From the NCBI GenBank assembly GCA_037893245.1, contig JBAIAA010001559.1:38403-102402 (forward strand): a stretch of 64,000 nucleotides of DNA, in the 5' to 3' direction. This document shows positions 57,324-64,000 of the stretch, one piece after another; position 1 is the stretch's first letter, and each line of letters begins with the position of its first letter. A program made the translations under genes and the position numbers. The notes under the pieces were generated by a model that worked only from the letters and a program-made list of their open reading frames with translations, made no database searches and was not told where the DNA came from. The stretch is from Crossaster papposus. Lineage: Eukaryota > Echinodermata > Asteroidea > Velatida > Solasteridae.

Positions 57324-58034
57324 TTTAAATTATTTTTAACTTTAATTTACTTTTAATTTAGCCTTTTTTTTAGACTAATTTTTTTAAACCAGCACTGAGG
57401 GCGGCGGGCATGTTGGCTTAGCGCTGGTTCATTAGACTTTAAAATATTGTAAACTTTAATGTACTTTTAATGTAACCTTTTTTTGTAAACCAGCGCTGAG
57501 GGCGGCGGGCATGTTGGCTTAGCGCTGGTTCATTAGACTTTAAAATATTGTAAACTTTAATTTACTTTTAATGTAACCTTTTTTTTTAGACTATTTTTTT
57601 ATAACCAGCGCTGAGGGCGGCGGGCATGTTGGCTTAGCGCTGGTTCATTAGACTTTAAAATATTGTAAACTTTAATGTACTTTTAATGTAACCTTTTTTT
57701 TTAGACTATTTTTTTATAACCAGCGCTGAGGGCGGCGGGCATGTTGGCTTAGCGCTGGTTCATTAGACTTTAAAATATTGTAAACTTTAATGTACTTTTA
57801 ATGTAACCTTTTTTTTTAGACTATTTTTTTATAACCAGCGCTGAGGGCGGCGGGCATGTTGGCTTAGCGCTGGTTCATTAGACTTTAAAATATTGTAAAC
57901 TTTAATGTACTTTTAATGTAACCTTTTTTTTTAGACTATTTTTTTATAACCAGCGCTGAGGGCGGCGGGCATGTTGGCTTAGCGCTGGTTCATTAGACTT
58001 TAAAATATTGTAAACTTTAATTTACTTTTAATGT
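57324..58034. repeat. 115-bp tandem array with a GC-rich hairpin (six hairpins)
   Basis: The word 'gcggcgggcatgttggctta' starts at 57401, 57502, 57617, 57732, 57847 and 57962; spacing is 101 and then four times 115 bp. Each unit has a stem aaccagcgct / agcgctggtt (10 bp perfect) around the GC-rich loop, with AT-rich flanks 'gactttaaaatattgtaaac' and a T-run 'tttttttttagac'. Confidence 0.95.
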
Positions 58035-61000
58035 ATCCTTTTTTTTAGACTATTTTTTCCGCATTTTTGTAGACTCGTTTTTCTCGAGTGACTTTTTTCC
58101 GCAGTTTTTTAGACTCGTTTTTCTCGTGTTATTTTTTTCCGCAGTTTTTTAGACTGGTTTTTCTCGTTTGTCTTTTTTCCGCAGTTTTTTAGACCCGTTT
58201 TTCTCGTTTGACTTTTTTCCGCAGTTTTTTAGACTCGTTTTTCTCGTTTGACTTTTTTCCGCAGTTTTTTAGACTTGTTTTTCTCGTGTTATTTTTTTCC
58301 GCCTTTTTTTAGACTCTGTTTTCGTGTGTTATTTTTTTCCGCATTTTTTTAGACTCGTTTTTCTTGTTTGACTTTTTTCCGCATTTTTTTAGACTCGTTT
58401 TTCTCGTTTGACTTTTTTCCGCAGTTTTTTAGACTCGTTTTTGTCGTTTGACTTTTTTCCGCAGTTTTTTAGACTCGTTTTTCTCGTCTTATTTTTTTCC
58501 GCCTTTTTTTAGACTCGTTTTTCTCGTTTGACTTTTTTCCGCCGTTTTTGAGACTCGTTTTTCTCGTTTGACTTTTTTCCGCCGTTTTGAGACTCGTTTT
58601 TCTCGTTTGACTTTTTTCCGCCGTTTTTTAGACTCGTTTTTCTCGTTTGACTTTTTTCCGCAGTTTTTTAGACTCGTTTTTCTCGTTTGACTTTTTTCCG
58701 CAGTTTTTTAGACTCGTTTTTCTCGTTTGACTTATTTCCGCAGTTTTTTAGACTCGTTTTTTTCGTGTTATTTTTTTTCGCAGTTTTTTAGACTCGTTTT
58801 TCTCGTTTGACTTTTTTCCGCCGTTTTTTAGACTCGTTTTTCTCGTTTGACTTTTTTCCGCAGTTTTTTAGACTGGTTTTTCTCGTTTGACTTTTTTCCG
58901 CAGTTTTTTAGACTCGTTTTTCTCGTTTGACTTTTTTCCGCCGTTTTTTAGACTCGTTTTTCTCGTTTGACTTTTTTCCGCCGTTTTTTAGACTCGTTTT
59001 TCTCGTTTGATTTTTTTCCGCCGTTTTTTAGACTCGTTTTTCTCGTTTGACTTTTTTCCGCAGTTTTTTAGACTCGTTTTTCTCGTTTGACTTTTTTCCG
59101 CAGTTTTTTAGACTCGTTTTTCTCGTTTGACTTTTTTCCGCAGTTTTTTTAGACTCGTTTTTCTCGTTTGACTTTTTTCCGCAGTTTTTTAGACTCGTTT
59201 TTCTCGTTTGACTTTTTTCCGCATTTTTTTAGACTCGTTTTTCTTGTTTGACTTTTTTCCGCAGTTTTTTAGACTTGTTTTTCTCGTTTGACTTTTTTCC
59301 GCAGTTTTTTAGACTCGTTTGTCTCGTTTGACTTTTTTCCGCATTTTTTTAGACTCGTTTTTCTCGTTTGACTTTTTTCCGCATTTTTTTAGACTCGTTT
59401 TTCTCGTTTTACTTTTTTCCGAATTTTTTTAGACTCGTTTTTCTCGTTTTACTTTTTTCCGCAGTTTTTTAGACTCGTTTTTCTCGTTTGACTTTTTTCC
59501 GCCGTTTTTTAGACACGTTTTTCTCGTTTGACTTTTTTCCGCGGTTTTTTAGACTCGTTTTTCTCGTTTGACTTTTTTCCGCAGTTTTTTTAGACTCGTT
59601 TTTCTCGTTTGACTTTTTTCCGCAGTTTTTTAGACTCGTTTTTCTCGTTTGACTTTTTTCCGCCTTTTTTTAGACTCGTTTTTCTCGTTTGACTTTTTTC
59701 CGCAGTTTTTTAGACTCGTTTTTCTCGTTTGACTTTTTTCCGCAGTTTTTTAGACTCGTTTTTCTCGTTTGACTTTTTTCCGCAGTTTTTTTAGACTCGT
59801 TTTTCTCGTTTGACTTTTTTCCGCAGTTTTTTAGACTCGTTTTTCTCGTTTGACTTTTTTCCGCATTTTTTTAGACTCGTTTTTCTTGTTTGACTTTTTT
59901 CCGCAGTTTTTTAGACTTGTTTTTCTCGTTTGACTTTTTTCCGCAGTTTTTTAGACTCGTTTGTCTCGTTTGACTTTTTTCCGCATTTTTTTAGACTCGT
60001 TTTTCTCGTTTGACTTTTTTCCGCATTTTTTTAGACTCGTTTTTCTCGTTTTACTTTTTTCCGAATTTTTTTAGACTCGTTTTTCTCGTTTTACTTTTTT
60101 CCGCAGTTTTTTAGACTCGTTTTTCTCGTTTGACTTTTTTCCGCCGTTTTTTAGACTCGTTTTTCTCGTTTGACTTTTTTCCGCGGTTTTTTAGACTCGT
60201 TTTTCTCGTTTGACTTTTTTCCGCAGTTTTTTTAGACTCGTTTTTCTCGTTTGACTTTTTTCCGCAGTTTTTTAGACTCGTTTTTCTCGTTTGACTTTTT
60301 TCCGCCTTTTTTTAGACTCGTTTTTCTCGTTTGACTTTTTTCCGCAGTTTTTTAGACTCGTTTTTCTCGTTTGACTTTTTTCCGCAGTTTTTTAGACTCG
60401 TTTTTCTCGTTTGACTTTTTTCCGCATTTTTTTAGACTCGTTTTTCTCGTTTTACTTTTTTCCGCAGTTTTTTAGACTCGTTTTTCTCGTTTGACTTTTT
60501 TCCGCGGTTTTTTAGACTCGTTTTTCTCGTTTGACTTTTTTCCGCAGTTTTTTTAGACTCGTTTTTCTCGTTTGACTTTTTTCCGCAGTTTTTTTAGACT
60601 CGTTTTTCTCGTTTGACTTTTTTCCGCCTTTTTTTAGACTTGTTTTTCTTGTTTGACTTTTTTCCGCAGTTTTTTAGACTCGTTTTTCTCGTTTGACTTT
60701 TTTCCGCAGTTTTTTAGACTCGTTTTTCTCGTTTGACTTTTTTCCGCATTTTTTTAGACTCGTTTTTCTCGTTTTACTTTTTTCCGCAGTTTTTTAGACT
60801 CGTTTTTCTCGTTTGACTTTTTTCCGCCGTTTTTTAGACTCGTTTTTCTCGTTTGACTTTTTTCCGCAGTTTTTTAGACTCGTTTTTCTCGTTTGACTTT
60901 TTTCCGCAGTTTTTTAGACTCGTTTGTCTCGTTTGACTTTTTTCCGCCGTTTTTTAGACTCGTTTTTCTCGTTTGACTTTTTTCCGCATTTTTTTAGACT

Positions 61001-61690
61001 CGTTTTTTTCGTGTTATTTTTTTCCGCCTTTTTTTAGACTCGTTTTTCTCGTTTGACTTTTTTCCGCAGTTTTTTTAGACTCGTTTTTCTCGTTTGACTT
61101 TTTTCCGCAGTTTTTTAGACTCGTTTTTTTCGTGTTATTTTTTTCCGCAGTTTTTTAGACTCGTTTTTCTCGTTAGACTTTTTTCCGCAGTTTTTTAGAC
61201 TCGTTTTTCTTGTTTGACTTTTTTCCGCATTTTTTTAGACTCGTTTTTCTCGTGTTATTTTTTTCCGGAGTTTTTGAGACTCGTTTTTCTCGTGTGTTTT
61301 TTTTCCGCAGTTTTTTCGACTCGTTTTTCTCGTTTGCCTTTTTTCCGCCGTTTTTTAGACCCGTTTTTCTCGTTTGACTTTTTTCCGCCTTTTTTTAGAC
61401 TCGTTTTTCTCGTGTTATTTTTTTGCGCAGTTTTTTAGACTCGTTTTTCTCGTGTGTTTTTTTTCCGCAGTTTTTTCGACTCGTTTTTCTCGTTTGACTT
61501 TTTTCCGCAGTTTTTTCGACTCGTTTTTCTCGTTTGACTTTTTTCCGGAGTTTTTGAGACTCGTTTTTCTCGTGTGTTTTTTTTCGCGTCGTTTTTTTCG
61601 CGTATTTTTCAAGTCTGGTTTTTTTTCGCGTAGTTTTCGAGTTTGTTTTTTTTCGCGTAGTTTTTTTTGCGTACTTTTCGACTCTCGTTT
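58035..61690. repeat. 40-bp pyrimidine-rich minisatellite, about 90 units
   Basis: The unit is ttttttagactcgtttttct plus cgtttgacttttttccgcag. Variants replace gcag by gcat, gccg or gcct. A block of variant units around 59240-59600 recurs at about 59885-60250, a higher-order period of about 643 bp. The last 100 bp degenerate to 'ttttttcgcgtagtttt'. The ending ttttttccgcag resembles a polypyrimidine tract plus acceptor. Confidence 0.93.
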
Positions 61691-61744
61691 TTTTCGCCTT
61701 TTTTTCAACGAAATTTGGTCCAGTTTCCGGACAACAATTTTTTT

Positions 61745-62220
61745 AAATTCCAATAAATTTAAATAAATTTAAATAAATTTGAATAAATTTACATAAAATC
61801 TTCCCAATTTACATAAAATCTACCAAATTTAAATAAATTTAATTAAATTTAAATAAATTTAAATAAATTTAAATAAATTTAAATGAATTTAAATGAATTT
61901 AAATGAATTTAAATGAATTTAAATGAATTTAAATAAATTTAAATAAATTTAAATGAATTTAAATGAATTTAAATGAATTTAAATGAATTTAAATGAATTT
62001 AAATGAATTTAAATGAATTTAAATAAATTTAAATAAATTTAAATAAATTTAAATAAATTTAAATAAATTTAAATAAATTTAAATAAATTTAAATAAATTT
62101 AAATAAATTTAAATAAATTTAAATAAATTTAAATAAATTTAAATAAATTTAAATAAATTTAAATAAATTTAAATAAATTTAAATAAATTTAAATAAATTT
62201 AAATAAATTTAAATAAAAAT
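61745..62220. repeat. 10-bp AT minisatellite (aaataaattt), about 46 units
   Basis: Units are aaataaattt with blocks of aaatgaattt (about 61880-61935 and 61950-62025). The last 200 bp before 62215 are pure. Confidence 0.95.
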
Positions 62221-62248
62221 TAGCATAAATTTAAAAAAAAAATTGTGG

Positions 62249-62777
62249 TTAGGGTTAGGGTTAGGGTTAGGGTTAGGGTTAGGGTTAGGGTTAGGGTTAG
62301 GGTTAGGGTTAGGGTTAGGGTTAGGGTTAGGGTTAGGGTTAGGGTTAGGGTTAGGGTTAGGGTTAGGGTTAGGGTTAGGGTTAGGGTTAGGGTTAGGGTT
62401 AGGGTTAGGGTTAGGGTTAGGGTTAGGGTTAGGGTTAGGGTTAGGGTTAGGGTTAGGGTTAGGGTTAGGGTTAGGGTTAGGGTTAGGGTTAGGGTTAGGG
62501 TTAGGGTTAGGGTTAGGGTTAGGGTTAGGGTTAGGGTTAGGGTTAGGGTTAGGGTTAGGGTTAGGGTTAGGGTTAGGGTTAGGGTTAGGGTTAGGGTTAG
62601 GGTTAGGGTTAGGGTTAGGGTTAGGGTTAGGGTTAGGGTTAGGGTTAGGGTTAGGGTTAGGGTTAGGGTTAGGGTTAGGGTTAGGGTTAGGGTTAGGGTT
62701 AGGGTTAGGGTTAGGGTTAGGGTTAGGGTTAGGGTTAGGGTTAGGGTTAGGGTTAGGGTTAGGGGTTAGGGTTAGGG
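62249..62777 (+). repeat. Interstitial telomere-type array, 88 copies of TTAGGG
   Basis: 86 consecutive perfect TTAGGG units (62249-62764), one extra G at 62765, and two more units to 62777. No other variant is present. The G-rich strand reads toward the right edge, as at the right end of a chromosome, but more than 1.2 kb of non-telomeric sequence follows. Confidence 0.97.
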
Positions 62778-64000
62778 ATAGGCTACTTGTCGGTAGTCTA
62801 TTTCGTGCGACCCCCCTCGATTTTTTTTTAATTAATAGAGGTCAAAGGTCACAACCCACTTGACCCATACGTGACCTCCTGGTTCTTAACTAGTACAGAC
62901 GGGGGGGTGGGGGGGTCAGAGGTCAGTGCACAAAGCATAGGAAGTAAACTTTGAGAGGTCACGACCTTTGAACCCGTACTAGTTAAGAACCCAGAGGTCA
63001 CCAAAAACTGCGCCCGGGGGGGTCGAACCTTGACCCCGACCCATGACCCCCGGGGTCAAACTAGGCGGAAGGGGCGTAACTTTGCGTATGCAAATATGCC
63101 CAGTCTTCGGACACAACAACAGAGATAACATAAGATTCGTAGTCTTGTTTATCGTTAGTGTATAATACAAGTGCCTTAAAAGGTCATAACGTTTGACCCG
63201 TGGGTAGTAACGGACTCCAAGTTTAATAGAAGAGACCTCGTGTCGAGGCGAACATCCACTCCGACCCACGATCCCAGGGGCCATCTGAAATAACAGAAAT
63301 AACATAAGAAATTCCCAAATACAGAAATAACATAAGAAATTCCAAATTTCTGAAATCGTTTGAAACATATGCAGAACATATAACCATTTGCAAAATTTTG
63401 GTATGAAAACTCTACGCAAATGTATAAGAATATACAAATAAAATAAAATATTACAAGGACACCAGTCAGGCTCTTGATTCTAATACAGTTGAGAGAGTAT
63501 ACACTCACAATTTTTCATGCCAAATTTGGACCACGTGGCATTTTCAGTTTCAAAGTTACATGACTTTGTAAATCCCAATACCAACTGAGGGCGCCCTTTA
63601 TTAACTTTGAATGTTAATAACTCCACCCCCCATTGTCCGATTGACCTCTAATTCAGGGATTGACCTCCTCTGACCCACGCACTCCACCTGAATTTTTTTG
63701 GACCCTCAGCTTTGAACTTACATTTTTTTGAGACTTTGATAATATGATGGTGTGTAACCCTAGGTCCTACATCCCGTCCGTTTTGTGTTTCTAAGCCAAA
63801 ACTCCACCCGCGAACCGTCGGTAGTCACGGACCCAAAGTTTACCATAAGTAACCTCGTGTCGAGGCGAACATCCACCCCGACCCACAATCCCATAGACCA
63901 TCTGACCTTGGAGTTATAAGAAACTTAAGATTTGAAAATAAAGAAAAACATAAGTAATTTCTGAAATCGTTCGAAACATGTGCAGAACATAAAATCATTT
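62778..64000. repeat. Subtelomere-like repeat region
   Basis: The block 'gagacctcgtgtcgaggcga' through the following acatccac and gacccac words occurs at about 63233-63290 and again 617 bp on, at about 63850-63905. 'aagaaattcc...tctgaaatcgtt' also recurs at about 63335-63400 and 63940-63995. An inverted pair lies at 62872-62896 and 62976-63000 (gaccctctgg-type with ttcttaactagtac). Multiple AGGTCA-type half-sites are present. No coding sequence was recognised; short minus-strand frames are not supported. Confidence 0.65.

Noticed and set aside
62243..62863. Leu-Gly and Val-Arg repeat proteins over the TTAGGG block
   Set aside because: Direct translation of a hexamer repeat; no start context, splice sites or domain.

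Overview
The window is eukaryotic and animal-like. It shows exon fragments with GT/AG splice junctions that match animal USP44/USP49 and, less firmly, LRRC40. It also has a DIRS-type tyrosine-recombinase retroelement, several TIR/MITE families, and an interstitial block of the metazoan telomere hexamer TTAGGG. A marine invertebrate (for example an echinoderm or cephalochordate) is my guess from the overall style; the sequence does not fix the taxon. I see no bacterial genes, CRISPR array, rRNA or intact tRNA.

Layout. 0-5.7 kb is a nest of transposon remnants: a long-TIR element, a tRNA-derived SINE, three TIR MITEs, a 284-bp-arm foldback element and a TTAA-flanked piggyBac-like MITE. At 6.2 kb lies the first coding exon of a USP44/49-type deubiquitinase (start of the ZnF-UBP domain), on the plus strand. 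The region that would be its introns is filled by a 6.4-kb composite satellite (6.6-13.0 kb) and a 2.85-kb 35-bp minisatellite (16.5-19.3 kb). Further USP exons lie at 19.7-21.1 kb. The last two exons are duplicated at 22.5-23.6 kb, and the second copy carries an in-frame stop. Around them, a 133-bp unit (intron end plus the first part of an exon) is tandemly amplified. I could not recognise the exon for the catalytic Cys box or the C-terminal His box.

25.4-26.3 kb is a GC-rich minisatellite. 26.3-28.4 kb is a second copy of the long-TIR element. 29.0-30.1 kb holds two short minisatellites. 30.1-37.9 kb is an array of a roughly 853-bp repeat that contains a GC-rich hairpin and splice-site-like signals. 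A DIRS-like retroelement with inverted terminal repeats and an internal deletion occupies 37.9-40.5 kb. Diverged relatives of the 853-bp family run to 43.5 kb.

43.5-45.2 and 53.9-55.7 kb are AT-rich diverged repeats. They flank an 8.7-kb, 27-bp minisatellite whose unit is a multiple of three. That alone explains its very long open frames on both strands, and I do not call it a gene. 56.1-56.75 kb has two 15-16-bp arrays. 56.9-57.3 kb holds two exons of an LRRC40-like leucine-rich-repeat gene, frameshifted and cut off. After it come a 115-bp hairpin array, a 40-bp pyrimidine-rich array (3.6 kb), a 10-bp AT array and 88 TTAGGG repeats, then about 1.2 kb of subtelomere-like sequence.

More than half of the window is tandem repeat by my estimate. 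Several arrays seem to have grown out of a motif inside their neighbour, which is the main theme. No intact protein-coding gene is contained in the window.
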